64,000 nt of DNA from Thiohalocapsa sp. PB-PSB1 (GCA_016745215.1 CP050890.1:4712001-4776000); one strand, 5' to 3'; positions 36,037 to 46,502 are shown, counted from the stretch's first letter. Numbers and translations are program-made. Notes: generated by a model from the sequence alone, not told the origin.

Positions 36037-36138
36037 CGCGATCCATGGGCATCGGGAAGCCAACCTCCGGACAAACACTCCCCGGCTTCGATGCACCGCA
36101 GAGATGCAGAGTGCGCTGAGAAGAGGAGGCAAACTGGG
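36037..36138. other. Short gap after cbiH
   Basis: It contains a single arm of the CACCGCAGAGA palindrome family near 36093-36120. No terminator is seen. Confidence 0.4.
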
Positions 36139-38605
36139 TAGGTTGGGGTGAGGAACGAACCCCAACGAACAATGGCTGAGACTACTGGTCGCGTTGGGGT
36201 TCGTACCTCACCAACCTCGTAGGAGCCCGCTTGCGGGCGACTGTTGCGGCTACTATGGGGTCTCCGTCGCCCGCAAGCGGGCTCCTACCGATCCCGGCGC
36301 GGCAATACGCAGTGTCATCTCTGCGGTTCATGGTATTTGATGGTACAGCTGGGTAGGTTGGGGTGAGGTACGAACCCCAACAAACAATGGCTGAGTCTAC
36401 TGGTCGCGTTGGGGTTCGTACCTCACCAACCTCGTAGGAGCCCGCTTGCGGGCGACCGTTGCGGCTACTCTAGGCTCCCCGTCGCCCGCAAGCGGGCTCC
36501 TACCGATCCCGGCGCGGCAATACGCAGTGTCATCTCTGCGGTTCATGGTATTTGATGGTACAGCTGGGTAGGTTGGGGTGAGGTACGAACCCCAACAAAC
36601 AATGGCTGAGTCTACTGGTCGCGTTGGGGTTCGTACCCCACCAACCTCGTAGGAGCCCGCTTGCGGGCGACCGTTGCGGCTACTCTAGGCTCCCCGTCGC
36701 CCGCAAGCGGGCTCCTACCGATCCCGGCGCAGCAATACGCAGCGTCATCTCTGCGGTTCATGGTATTTGATGGTACAGCTGGATAGGTTGGGGTGAGGTA
36801 CGAACCCCAACAAACAATGGCTGAGTCTACTGGTCGCGTTGGGGTTCGTACCTCACCAACCTCGTAGGAGCCCGCTTGCGGGCGACTGTTGCGGCTACTA
36901 TGGGCTCCCCGTCGCCCGCAAGCGGGCTCCTACCGATCCCGGCGCGGCAATACGCAGTGTCATCTCTGCGGTTCATGGTATTTGATGGTACAGCTGGGTA
37001 GGTTGGGGTGAGGAACGAACCCCAACAAACAATGGCTGAGTCTACTGGTCGCGTTGGGGTTCGTACCTCACCAACCTCGTAGGAGCCCGCTTGCGGGCGA
37101 CCGTTGCGGCTACTATGGGGTCTCCGTCGCCCGCAAGCGGGCTCCTACCGATCCCGGCGCGACAATACGCAGGGTCAACTCTGCGGTTCATGGTATTTGA
37201 TGGTACAGCTGGGTAGGTTGGGGTGAGGTACGAACCCCAACAAACAATGGCTGAGTCTACTGGTCGCGTTGGGGTTCGTACCTCACCAACCTCGTAGGAG
37301 CCCGCTTGCGGGCGACCGTTGCGGCTGCTCTAGGCTCCCCGTCGCCCGCAAGCGGGCTCCTACCGATCCCGGCGCAGCAATACGCAGTGTCATCTCTGCG
37401 GTTCATGGTATAGTCACTCAACATGATAACCAGATATGCCCTTTTGTTTTTGGTGCGTGAGTGCTGGCCCTAAACGAAAGGGACAGTTTTAATGTCACGT
37501 AAGAGGACTATATTTGATGGTACAGCTGGATAGGTTGGGATGAGGTACGAACCCCAACAAACAATGGCTGAGTCTACTGGTCGCGTTGGGGTTCGTACCT
37601 CACCAACCTCGTAGGAGCCCGCTTGCGGGCGACCGTTGCGGCTACTCTAGGCTCCCCGTCGCCCGCAAGCGGGCTCCTACCGATCCCGGCGCGGCAATAC
37701 GCAGTGTCATCTCTGCGGTTCATGGTATTTGATGGTACAGCTGGGTAGGTTGGGGTGAGGTACGAACCCCAACAAACAATGGCTGAGTCTACTGGTCGCG
37801 TTGGGGTTCGTACCTCACCAACCTCGTAGGAGCCCGCTTGCGGGCGACTGTTGCGGCTGCTCTAGGCTCCCCGTCGCCCGCAAGCGGGCTCCTACCGATC
37901 CCGGCGCGGCAATACGCAGTGTCATCTCTGCGGTTCATGGTATTTGATGGTACAGCTGGGTAGGTTGGGGTGAGGTACGAACCCCAACAAACAATGGCTG
38001 AGTCTACTGGTCGCGTTGGGGTTCGTACCTCACCAACCTCGTAGGAGCCCGCTTGCGGGCGACCGTTGCGGCTACTCTAGGCTCCCCGTCGCCCGCAAGC
38101 GGGCTCCTACCGATCCCGGCGCGGCAATACGCAGTGTCATCTCTGCGGTTCATGGTATTTGATGGTACAGCTGGGTAGGTTGGGGTGAGGTACGAACCCC
38201 AACAAACAATGGCTGAGTCTACTGGTCGCGTTGGGGTTCGTACCTCACCAACCTCGTAGGAGCCCGCTTGCGGGCGACTGTTGCGGCTACTATGTGGTCT
38301 CCGTCGCCCGCAAGCGGGCTCCTACCGATCCCGGCGCGGCAATACGCAGTGTCATCTCTGCGGTTCATGGTATTTGATGGTACAGCTGGGTAGGTTGGGG
38401 TGAGGTACGAACCCCAACAAACAATGGCTGAGTCTACTGGTCGCGTTGGGGTTCGTACCTCACCAACCTCGTAGGAGCCCGCTTGCGGGCGACTGTTGCG
38501 GCTACTCTAGGCTCACCGTCGCCCGCAAGCGGGCTCCTACCGATCCCGGCGCGGCAATGCGCAGTGTCATCTCTGCGGTTCATGGTATTTGATGGTACAG
38601 TTCGA
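36139..38605. repeat. REP family 1 tandem array B, 215-bp period
   Basis: REP heads start at 36219, 36434, 36649, 36864, 37079, 37294, 37611, 37826, 38041, 38256 and 38471. All intervals are 215 bp except 37294-37611, which is 317 bp because of a 100-bp insertion plus a duplicated TA. Unit content matches array A, including the second GGTTGGGGTGAGGTACGAAC palindrome. It has eleven units with few substitutions and no gene. Confidence 0.95.
37411..37510. mobile_element. 100-bp MITE-like insertion with TA target duplication
   Basis: It interrupts one repeat unit exactly at TA in CATGGTATTTGATGG, with TA present on both sides. Ends are TAGTC...GACTA. Inside, CCCTTTTGTTT and AAACGAAAGGG can form a stem. 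There is no coding capacity. TA duplication suggests mobilisation by an IS630/Tc1-type transposase (inference). Confidence 0.75.
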
Positions 38606-39331
38606 TGGTCCATGGCGGACAGACCCTGAGGTGTCCCCACAAACCGGCCCTGGTATTGGGACGGTTTTCCCATGGTCGATCCTTGTCGCATAGCCGACAC
38701 GTCGCCCGCAAGCGGGCTCCTACAAGCCGACGGGGTCGGCCGACGTAGGAGCCCGCTTGCGGGCGAATAGGCCGACGACGCCGGGAGGTCGGACGTTTGC
38801 CATAGGGCCTTGCCGATCGGGCTGTATCAGGCGTTGTTGCAGCAGCGGGTTGTCTGGGGATACCTCAGGGTCTGTCTTCTGCCTCGGCAACTGGTCGTAC
38901 CTCGCCCCAACCTACCCAGCTGTTGCCGAGGCTCGATTGACCCATTCACCCAGCATGAAGTGTGATTCACCGCAGAGACGCAGAGTAGGCTGAGAAGAGG
39001 ATGCATTCGCCCTGCCCCTCTGCGCACTCTGCGTCTCTGCGGTGAATACCCAAGCCCGCATGTTTCCGCACTGTCAGCGGCGAACAAATAGCCGCGGAGA
39101 ACGCGGAAAACAGGTTGCAATGTTCGTGCAACCGGGACAGCCTCTTGATGTTGCTCATATCGAGGCTTTGCCTCGGTATCTGGTACATCATTTTCAGGCC
39201 GTACCCATTATGGTTTTCAATTCCAGTACCCGATGGCCTCGCTCTCGGATGCTGTGCCAGCTTCTGAACTATGACTCTTCGTTACTTGTGAAGTCACGGC
39301 GGAGCTCGCGCACAATGTTCGGTTTTACTGT
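38606..39331. repeat. Mixed repeat region after array B
   Basis: It holds a ~100-bp segment homologous to 43071-43215 (GGACAGACCCTGAGGTGTCC and GTCGCATAGCCGACA blocks), REP arms near 38701-38765, and a long inverted pair at about 38969-39050 (TTCACCGCAGAGACGCAGAG and its inverse). The stretch 39050-39331 is AT-richer, with a short TACCGAGGC-type palindrome and no supported gene. Confidence 0.7.
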
Positions 39332-39808
39332 TTATAAGTCTATTTTGTTTGGAAAATTTGGTACAAGCGATGAAGAACCGAGTTGACCGCTGTGATTAAA
39401 AAATGTGATATCGCCATTCTCATCGCATAGCCAGAATTCTTTGGCTCCTTGACCAAAATACAGCCCTTTCTTCTCTTCCATTTCTTCCTGGGTGTTGCTG
39501 CTGGAAATGATTTCAACGCATAGCTCGGGCGAGATGGAACATTCTATTTCTCTCTTTATGATGTGATATCTCTCCTCCGATACCCAAACCACATCGGCAA
39601 CTTTCGTTCCCTTTACCGTAGAAATGGCACATTCGGGAAACACTTCTCCGGTTCTGTTCAACTTTCGCAGTATGTTCTGTATCTTCCCTTGAAAAATAGA
39701 ATGGTATACTTTTTGAGGAGACATGAGGATTTTTCCATACTCGTTAAGTTCTATTTTGTATGGCAAATCCTTTAGTCGCGGATCTTCACATACTTCTTGC
39801 CATTTCAT
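39332..39808 (-). CDS. Uma2-family putative endonuclease (DUF820)
   Basis: 158 residues of the PD-(D/E)XK-like Uma2 fold. It begins MKWQEVCEDPRLKDLPYKIE, with MSPQKVYHSIFQGKIQ, acidic motif KVADVVWVSEERY, ISPELCVEIISSSNTQEEMEEK and a lysine in the helix after it, then YFGQGAKEFWLCDENG. Uma2 proteins are abundant in cyanobacteria and phototrophs; biological roles are unclear. The gene is visibly AT-rich compared with its neighbours and flanked by repeats, suggesting acquisition by transfer. Confidence 0.88.
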   Translation of the reverse strand: MKWQEVCEDPRLKDLPYKIELNEYGKILMSPQKVYHSIFQGKIQNILRKLNRTGEVFPECAISTVKGTKVADVVWVSEERYHIIKREIECSISPELCVEIISSSNTQEEMEEKKGLYFGQGAKEFWLCDENGDITFFNHSGQLGSSSLVPNFPNKIDL

Positions 39809-39930
39809 TTTCTATTGGCCTCTGGTGCATTCTTGGTCAATGACGGATAGGAAGTTCTACTGCCTCATTCCGGTTGGGCCAGTTCCTTGGGTTCAGCGTT
39901 CCGATCAGTCTAGCCGATCAGGTAACAACA

Positions 39931-39960
39931 ACAAAGCGGTCGCAAGGCCGCTTTGTTTTT
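39931..39960. terminator. Rho-independent terminator-like hairpin
   Basis: A 9-bp perfect stem ACAAAGCGG (39931-39939) / CCGCTTTGT (39948-39956) is followed by TTTT on the plus strand. No plus-strand gene precedes it, so it may be a leftover of a lost gene. Confidence 0.6.
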
Positions 39961-40130
39961 CTCCGTGAGTGGAACTCCGCTATAAGTCATACTGAGCGTA
40001 AGCCTGCTGACCCGGATGGCAGAGCCCGCGGCCATCTCCACCGACCGATTGCGGGCGGCGGAGCCGCCAAGATGGGATCTCGCACTTATGCTGGCGCGAC
40101 TGTTTTACCACAGAACACGGTGAGAGTTTG

Positions 40131-40364
40131 ATTCAGCGCAGAGACGCAGAGTACGCTGAGAAGAGCGTGCATCCGCCCTGCCCCTCTGCGCACTCCGCGT
40201 CTCTGCGGTGAATACGCAAGTGTACCAGCACCAGTCGCCAACCCCGTAGGAGGCCGCTTGCGGGCGACCGTTGCGGTTACTGTAGGCTCTCCGTCGCCCG
40301 CAAGCGGGCTCCTACCGATCCCAGCTGGGTAGGTTGGGGTGAGGAACGAACCCCAACAAACCAT
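40131..40364. repeat. CACCGCAGAGA inverted pair plus a broken REP unit
   Basis: An inverted pair at about 40131-40215 resembles the one at 38969-39050. A REP pair (40246-40318) follows, fused directly to the GGTAGGTTGGGGTGAGGAAC palindrome, the linker being deleted. The same deletion is present in the unit at 42759-42937. Confidence 0.75.
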
Positions 40365-40374
40365 GGCTGAGTCT

Positions 40375-41778
40375 CATAGGTGTTCGGGATTTTTTTATCC
40401 ACCTTCTAATAATAATCTGTGTATGCGCGCCAATGATGTCTCTCTTTGATTATAATTTGGATCAAAAATTTCGTTCGCAAACAACTTTATCTTATTCACT
40501 AGGATTTTAAAATATTCTTGTGATGAATGTAACAAAAACATGATGAAATCGCGCGCCAGTACAACCGCTACTTTAGCGATTCTTTGAAACGAAATAGCTA
40601 AATTTTGCTCATCATCCAACTGTTCCCTACCGATCTGAAATACAGTGTGCGTACTCAGATGAGCCACGATAGAGGCGAGTAGTAAGTTTTCAATTATATT
40701 GGCGTTGCAAGAGGTAATTTGGTTCGCATTCAGGGAATTCTTACACGCTTTGAAAATAAGTTCTATTTGCCATCTCAGCCGATACAAAGGATAAATCAAA
40801 TAGGCGGCTGCGGTTAAATTCGTAATATACCAATGATAATCCTTTTCGACCGGGTTCCAAAACCCGATCGCCCGGTAGTTTAAGGTATTACCTTGATGAA
40901 TTTTTTCGATAATCACTTCAATGATGTTGCCTTTTTTACGGCTCAAATCCAGCGAGAGCAGCGATTGCCCGATAGCCTCTTTGCTGAGCCCTTGAATAAC
41001 TTTTTTGATTTTAATCACAGCATTGGATTTCACGCGTGAAAGAAAAAAACCTTCAGCTTTTTCAATGGCATGCAAGACAGCATAGTCCCAATAACCCAGG
41101 TCGAAAATCACCAACTTCCCTTTCAAGAACGTGATCTCCGGAAAACACTTGCTATCATGTCTCTTCCCCGGCGTTAACTGAAACCATACCAGCAATCCGG
41201 TCAGGATATCGAAACTCGCATGCCACTTGATCGACGCCTTCGTGCGGGTACCGGGAAATGCGTTCTTCGCCCCCGGCAACAGCGTAATCGAACTCGAATC
41301 AACAACCTCAATAGCGTTGACACCGAGTTGTTTCAAAATTGTCTCACTCACCTGCACCGATGCCGCAAGACGCCCTATCAATTCCGCAATGACACTTTGC
41401 AAATTCTGTTTCAATCGGTTTCCAGCCATCCGCTCCCAAAACGCACCGCGACTGATCGATTGATTCAGGTGTCCTATCATGAAACGGCGAATGGACTCCA
41501 ATGAAAATGTCTTAGAATCTCCGAAATAGCAAAACACCAAAGTGATTGTAAACTCCAAAGGTGTGATCGTGGTTCTGGCGTCCTCGGCAGGAATAAATTT
41601 TTCGAAGCATTGTTTCAAAACATCAAGAATGCTATTCTCGGTCATGGCGATACCTTTGCTGCTTTTGTAGTATTTAGTGGGCACAACTATTTTATTATGA
41701 AAGTTAGCAAGGGTTTCGCCGTCTATTGAAAAAATTTATAACTGCATGAAATTTAATTAAAATATCCCGAACACTATG
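40375..41778 (-). mobile_element. IS4-family insertion sequence (1404 bp)
   Basis: The terminal inverted repeats are CATAGGTGTTCGGGAT (left) and ATCCCGAACACTATG (right), matching apart from one extra G. The element is flanked by a 10-bp direct repeat GGCTGAGTCT at 40365-40374 and 41779-41788, which occurs once in each intact repeat unit. The IS therefore landed within a REP array unit. One intact transposase gene fills it. It is much more AT-rich than its host. Confidence 0.92.
40395..41645 (-). CDS. IS4-family DDE transposase
   Basis: 416 residues from ATG 41645, which has an AAAGG ribosome site; an in-frame GTG 39 bp upstream would add 13 residues. DDE landmarks are VDSSSITLLPGA (first Asp), IFDLGYWDYAVL (second Asp) and the YREK signature YRLRWQIELIFKACK, with Tyr, Arg, Glu and Lys at the expected spacing. 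It cuts and pastes the element. No frameshift or stop is seen, so it may be active. Confidence 0.93.
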   Translation of the reverse strand: MTENSILDVLKQCFEKFIPAEDARTTITPLEFTITLVFCYFGDSKTFSLESIRRFMIGHLNQSISRGAFWERMAGNRLKQNLQSVIAELIGRLAASVQVSETILKQLGVNAIEVVDSSSITLLPGAKNAFPGTRTKASIKWHASFDILTGLLVWFQLTPGKRHDSKCFPEITFLKGKLVIFDLGYWDYAVLHAIEKAEGFFLSRVKSNAVIKIKKVIQGLSKEAIGQSLLSLDLSRKKGNIIEVIIEKIHQGNTLNYRAIGFWNPVEKDYHWYITNLTAAAYLIYPLYRLRWQIELIFKACKNSLNANQITSCNANIIENLLLASIVAHLSTHTVFQIGREQLDDEQNLAISFQRIAKVAVVLARDFIMFLLHSSQEYFKILVNKIKLFANEIFDPNYNQRETSLARIHRLLLEGG

Positions 41779-43070
41779 GGCTGAGTCTACTGGTCGCGTT
41801 GGGGTTCGTACCTCACCCCAACCCATGGCAGATACCTCGTAGGAGCCCGCTTGCGGGCGACTGTTGCGGCTACTATGGGGTCTCCGTCGCCCGCAAGCGG
41901 GCTCCTACCGATCCCGGCGCGGCAATACGCAGTGTCATCTCTGCGGTTCATGGTATTTGATGGTACAGCTGGGTAAGTCGGAGCGAGGCACGAACCCCAA
42001 CAAACAATGGCTGAGTCTACTGGTGGCGTTGGGGTTCGTACCTCACCCCAACCTATGGCAGATACCTCGTAGGAGCCCGCTTGCGGGCGACTGTTGCTGC
42101 TACTATGGGGTCTCCGTCGCCCGCAAGCGGGCTCCTACCGATCCCGGCGCGGCAATACGCAGTGTCATCTCTGCGGTTCATGGTATTTGATGGTACAGCT
42201 GGGTAAGTCGGAGCGAGGCACGAACCCCAACAAACAATGGCTGAGTCTACTGGTGGCGTTGGGGTTCGTACCTCACCCCAACCCATGGCAGATACCTCGT
42301 AGGAGCCCGCTTGCGGGCGACTGTTGCGGCTACTATGGGGTCTCCGTCGCCCGCAAGCGGGCTCCTACCGATCCCGGCGCGGCAATACGCAGTGTCATCT
42401 CTGCGGTTCATGGTATTTGATGGTACAGCTGGGTAAGTCGGAGCGAGGCACGAACCCCAACAAACAATGGCTGAGTCTACTGGTCGCGTTGGGGTTCGTA
42501 CCTCACCCCAACCCATGGCAGATACCTCGTAGGAGCCCGCTTGCGGGCGACTGTTGCGGCTACTATGGGGTCTCCGTCGCCCGCAAGCGGGCTCCTACCG
42601 ATCCCGGCGCGGCAATACGCAGTGTCATCTCTGCGGTTCATGGTATTTGATGGTACAGCTGGGTAAGTCGGAGCGAGGCACGAACCCCAACAAACAATGG
42701 CTGAGTCTACTGGTCGCGTTGGGGTTCGTACCTCACCCCAACCTATGGCAGATACCTCGTAGGAGCCCGCTTGCGGGCGACTGTTGCTGCTACTATGGGG
42801 TCTCCGTCGCCCGCAAGCGGGCTCCTACCGATCCCAGCTGGGTAGGTTGGGGTGAGGAACGAACCCCAACAAACCATGGCTGAGTCTACTGGTCGCGTTG
42901 GGGTTCGTACCTCACCCCAACCCATGGCAGATACCTCGTAGGAGCCCGCTTGCGGGCGACTGTTGCGGCTACTATGGGGTCTCCGTTGCCCGCAAGCGGG
43001 CTCCTACCGATTCTGGCGCGGCAATACGCAGTGTCATCTCTGCGGTTCTTGGCATTTGATGGTACAGCTC
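41779..43070. repeat. REP family 1 tandem array C, 230-bp period
   Basis: REP heads are at 41839, 42069, 42299, 42529, 42759 and 42938. The first four intervals are exactly 230 bp. The last is 179 bp because the linker was lost. Units resemble array A but the second palindrome reads AAGTCGGAGCGAGGCACGAA and gains a CCCATGGCAGATACCTC segment. There is no gene. Confidence 0.95.
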
Positions 43071-43242
43071 GCGAGATAGTCAATAGCGGACAGGCTCTGA
43101 GGTGTCCCCACATGCCGGCCCTGGCATTTGGACGGTTTTTCCGTGGTCGCTCTTTGTCGCATAGCCGACAGGTCGCCCGCAAGCGGGCTCCTACAAAGCC
43201 GACGGGGTCGGCCGACGTAGGAGATAGCGTTGTATAGGTTCT
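43071..43242. repeat. Array-flank segment shared with 38.6 kb
   Basis: The GGACAGGCTCTGAGGTGTCC and GTCGCATAGCCGACA blocks, an inverted REP arm and GCCGACGGGGTCGGCCGACG mirror the downstream flank of array B. The two arrays therefore descend from one duplicated locus. Confidence 0.75.
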
Positions 43243-43893
43243 TCATGAACCGCTACTCGGTTCCCATGTACCCAGGGTGCCGATCCGCTGCAGATGCGCA
43301 ATCTCTCCCCAGGTTGCAAGGCGCCAGCGATCGCCCTCGATGATAATGCGGTTGATGCCTCCGTTGTAGAGCCGAAAATCCCTGGGGCCTTGCAGGGGCA
43401 TTGCGGTGGCGCGGCGGTAGCAGTCATCCAACGGACCGCCATGGGTCACCACCAGGACTCGCCCGCCAGCATGGCGTTGGGCAAACTCGGACATGGCCTC
43501 CGTGACGCGCTGATGACGTTGGCGCAGGCTCTCTCCCTGCGGAATCGGCGGGTCGGGGATATTGTCGCGGTAGATGGCATAGGCGCGCGGGTGAAGCAAT
43601 TCGGCTTTGTGCAGAGTCAGGCCGGTCAAGATCCCGAGATGCCATTCCCGTAAGCGCGCATCCGGGATGACCCTGTGCTGGTTGCGGGCGGCAATCGCTT
43701 CGGCCGTGTCGAGGGCGCGCTGCAGGTCGCTGCTGAAAATGGCGTCGAATCGCTCTTCCGCCAGGCATTCGGCCACTGCCTCCGCCTGCTCCTGCCCGCG
43801 CTGGTTCAATCCGATCTGCAGATGCCCTTGCAGGCGCCCCATGCGGTTCCAGTCGGTCTCGCCGTGACGGACGATGGTGATCTCGGTGCTCAT
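43243..43893 (-). CDS. cobC: Histidine phosphatase, likely alpha-ribazole phosphatase
   Basis: 216 residues. The phosphoglycerate-mutase-like fold has the catalytic RHGE (residues 9-12), LREWHLGILTGLT acid region and second histidine in VVTHGGPLDD. In cobalamin operons this enzyme removes phosphate from alpha-ribazole-5'-phosphate or adenosylcobalamin-5'-phosphate. The family is broad; the B12 assignment rests on its position 12 bp after cobQ as last gene of a ten-gene operon. Confidence 0.82.
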   Translation of the reverse strand: MSTEITIVRHGETDWNRMGRLQGHLQIGLNQRGQEQAEAVAECLAEERFDAIFSSDLQRALDTAEAIAARNQHRVIPDARLREWHLGILTGLTLHKAELLHPRAYAIYRDNIPDPPIPQGESLRQRHQRVTEAMSEFAQRHAGGRVLVVTHGGPLDDCYRRATAMPLQGPRDFRLYNGGINRIIIEGDRWRLATWGEIAHLQRIGTLGTWEPSSGS

Positions 43894-43905
43894 TGCGGCC
43901 CGGAT

Positions 43906-45375
43906 TCAGGCCGTGCGGCCGAGCAGTTCCAGCAATCGCTTGCCGTCCAGATGTTCCTCCACAGCGTCCGCCAGGCGGTCGATGGCCGCGTCGCGCAGCG
44001 CACGGTAGTCGAAGGTCGGGGCCTGGTCCAGGCCAGCCCAGCCCAGCAGGGCCGCGCAGGCCGGTGGCGATTCGAACAGGCCGTGCAGATAGGTTCCCAG
44101 GATTTGTCCATCGGCGCTCAAGGCGCCGTCCGCACCCCGGGGCAAATACAGCGCCGGGTTGTCCAATGCTGGCCCCGTGGTGATACCAGCGTGGATTTCG
44201 TATCCGCTGACCGCTGCATCGGCAATGGCAAGCCTGCCGCGCTGGTTGCTGAGCTGCTTTTCCGAATCCAGGGTGGTTTCCATGGCGAGTAGGCCGAGTC
44301 CGTCGCTGCTTCCGGCCTGGCTCTCCAAACCCTTGGGGTCGTGGATGCGATGGCCCAGCATTTGAAATCCGCCGCAGATGCCGATGAGCTTGCCACCATA
44401 GCGCAGGTGGCGCTGAATCGCCTGATCCCAGCCCCGAGCGCGCAATCGTGCGAGGTCTCCGCGCACGCTCTTGGAGCCAGGCAGGATGATCAGGTCGCAG
44501 GCGGGAATGGCCTGGTCGGCAGGGAGAAAACGTAGATCCACCCGCGGATGCAGGCGCAGCGGGTCGAAGTCCGTATGGTTGCTGATGCGCGGCAGGACGG
44601 GAACCAGCACTCGGAGCTGCCCCTCCTTTTCCGCCGCGGCGGCGCTGGCTCCGAGGGACAGGGAGTCTTCCGCCTCCAGATGCAAGCCTGGCAGATAGGG
44701 CAGCACACCGAGCACCGGTTTGCCGGTGTGCTGTTCCAGCCAGTGCAGGCCGGGGGTCAGCAATGCCATATCCCCACGAAAACGATTGATGACAAAGCCC
44801 TTGACCCGCGCTCTCTCGCTGTCGCTCAATAGCTCCAGGGTGCCCACCAAATGCGCGAAGACGCCGCCGCGGTCGATGTCCGCCACCAGGATCACCGGAC
44901 AATCGACGCTCTCGGCAAAGCCCATGTTGGCAATGTCGTTGGCGCGCAGGTTGATCTCCGCCGGGGAGCCTGCCCCTTCCACCAACACCACTTCATAGCG
45001 TTCGCTGAGACGCCGGTGGGCCTCCAGGGTGGCTATGCGCGCCTGTGGCTTGTAGTCGTAGTAGTCTTGGGCGTTCATATTGCCCACGGCCTTTCCATGG
45101 ATGATCACCTGGGAGCCGATGTCTGTGTTGGGCTTGAGCAGCACCGGGTTCATGTCGGTATGGGGCTCGAGCCCGCAGGCCAGGGCCTGGACCGCCTGAG
45201 AGCGGCCTATCTCGCCGCCGTTGACGGCCACCGCGCTGTTGAGGGCCATGTTCTGTGGTTTGAACGGCGCTGCCCGCACTCCTTGTCTGTGCAGCCAGCG
45301 ACCCAGGGCGGTGACCAGCAAGCTCTTGCCGGCATCGGAGGTCGTGCCCTGTACCATCAGGGTGTTTGCGCTCAT
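43906..45375 (-). CDS. cobQ: Adenosylcobyric acid synthase
   Basis: 489 residues. The N-terminal ATPase has VQGTTSDAGKSLLVTALGRW and FKPQNMALNSAV; the middle has VLVEGAGSPAEINLR. The C-terminal glutamine amidotransferase has the Cys nucleophile in GICGGFQMLG and His in SGYEIHAG and YLHGLFE. It amidates the b, d, e and g side chains. The start ATG 45375 overlaps the cobD stop by 4 bp. An upstream extension of the frame reads antisense of cobD and is rejected. Confidence 0.94.
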   Translation of the reverse strand: MSANTLMVQGTTSDAGKSLLVTALGRWLHRQGVRAAPFKPQNMALNSAVAVNGGEIGRSQAVQALACGLEPHTDMNPVLLKPNTDIGSQVIIHGKAVGNMNAQDYYDYKPQARIATLEAHRRLSERYEVVLVEGAGSPAEINLRANDIANMGFAESVDCPVILVADIDRGGVFAHLVGTLELLSDSERARVKGFVINRFRGDMALLTPGLHWLEQHTGKPVLGVLPYLPGLHLEAEDSLSLGASAAAAEKEGQLRVLVPVLPRISNHTDFDPLRLHPRVDLRFLPADQAIPACDLIILPGSKSVRGDLARLRARGWDQAIQRHLRYGGKLIGICGGFQMLGHRIHDPKGLESQAGSSDGLGLLAMETTLDSEKQLSNQRGRLAIADAAVSGYEIHAGITTGPALDNPALYLPRGADGALSADGQILGTYLHGLFESPPACAALLGWAGLDQAPTFDYRALRDAAIDRLADAVEEHLDGKRLLELLGRTA

Positions 45376-46502
45376 GCTTCCACTCCCATCGAGGACAATG
45401 CGCCCAGTGCGGCATCCAGTCGGGACCAGTCGGCCTGGTCGCCGGGGAGGCCGAAACGCAGGCTGGCCGGCATCTCGAACAGGCGCGTTAGGATGCCCTG
45501 TGTTGCCAATGCCCTGTGCAGTTCGGCGGCGCGCGGCGTGCGCAGCCATTGGAACAGGGCCGTTCCGCCAGCGGGCGTAAGACCATGTCGGTCCAGCAGC
45601 TGTTGTAATCGCTCCCCTTGCAGCTGCAATGCGCGACGGGCATGGGTCTGCCAGCGCTGATCGCGCAAGGCCGCCGTCGCCACCCAGCGCGCCGGCGCTG
45701 ACACCGACCAGGGGCCGAGCAGGGTACGCAGCGCGATGAGCAGATCCATGTGCGCGCACACAAAGCCTACCCGTGCTCCAGCCAAACCGAAGAATTTGCC
45801 CAGCGAGCGCAGCACGATCAGGCCGCGGCGCTCGCTGTGGCGACACAGGCTGTATTCTGGCGTCAGGTCCATATAGGCCTCGTCCAGCAACAGCCAGCCG
45901 TCGCGGCGGGCCAGACGCGCCTGCCATGCCAACAGCTCTTCGACGGCGAAGGTGGCGCCGGTGGGATTGTTGGGATGGGTCAGCAGCAGGACATCGCAAT
46001 GCTCGATGGTTTGCTGGATGTCGCCGGCGGCAACGGGCAGAACGCTGTGTCCGGCGCGCCGCCAAGCCGCGGCGTGCTCGCAATAGCCGGGGTCGAGTAC
46101 CGCAACCCGCGATGGCGGACGCAATCTGGGCAGGGCCTGGATGGCCGCTTGGGAGCCGGCCGTGGGTAGGATGTGCTCAGCATCGTAGTAGGCTCGCGCC
46201 GCCTGCTCCAGACCGTCGTCGTCCTCCGGCAGCCGTGCCCAGCAGTGCTCCGGTGGTTCCGGCACCGGCCAGCCCGCGGGGTTGATTCCGGTGGACAGAT
46301 CCATCCAGTCGGACAGGGGAATCGAGTAGCGCTGTGCCGCCTCACGCAAACGCCCTCCATGATGCAGCAGTCCAGTCGACTCGGCCGACGCGGTGAGCAG
46401 GGCGGAGCCGGCCTGCAATCCCTCAGGTCTTTCCACCGCAGCGACCGCAGCAACCGATCCTCGGCATTTGCCCTGGGATGGATAGGAGCCGCCGATGGCC
46501 AT
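45372..46502 (-). CDS. cobD: Threonine-phosphate decarboxylase
   Basis: 376 residues. A PLP fold-type I aminotransferase-like enzyme: LLHHGGRLREAAQRYSIP, DWMDLSTGINPAGWPVP, LTHPNNPTG, LLDEAYMDL and the PLP lysine in SLGKFFGLAGARVGF. It makes (R)-1-amino-2-propanol phosphate for the nucleotide loop. I chose Met 46502 because its ATG overlaps the upstream gene's TGA (TGATG). About 35 residues precede the fold, so a later start is possible. Confidence 0.9.
   Translation of the reverse strand: MAIGGSYPSQGKCRGSVAAVAAVERPEGLQAGSALLTASAESTGLLHHGGRLREAAQRYSIPLSDWMDLSTGINPAGWPVPEPPEHCWARLPEDDDGLEQAARAYYDAEHILPTAGSQAAIQALPRLRPPSRVAVLDPGYCEHAAAWRRAGHSVLPVAAGDIQQTIEHCDVLLLTHPNNPTGATFAVEELLAWQARLARRDGWLLLDEAYMDLTPEYSLCRHSERRGLIVLRSLGKFFGLAGARVGFVCAHMDLLIALRTLLGPWSVSAPARWVATAALRDQRWQTHARRALQLQGERLQQLLDRHGLTPAGGTALFQWLRTPRAAELHRALATQGILTRLFEMPASLRFGLPGDQADWSRLDAALGALSSMGVEA

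Noticed and set aside
23358..43070. Regularly spaced repeats reminiscent of a CRISPR array
   Set aside because: Periods are 215-230 bp, whole units including the spacers are nearly identical, and the palindromes are REP-type. There are no cas genes.
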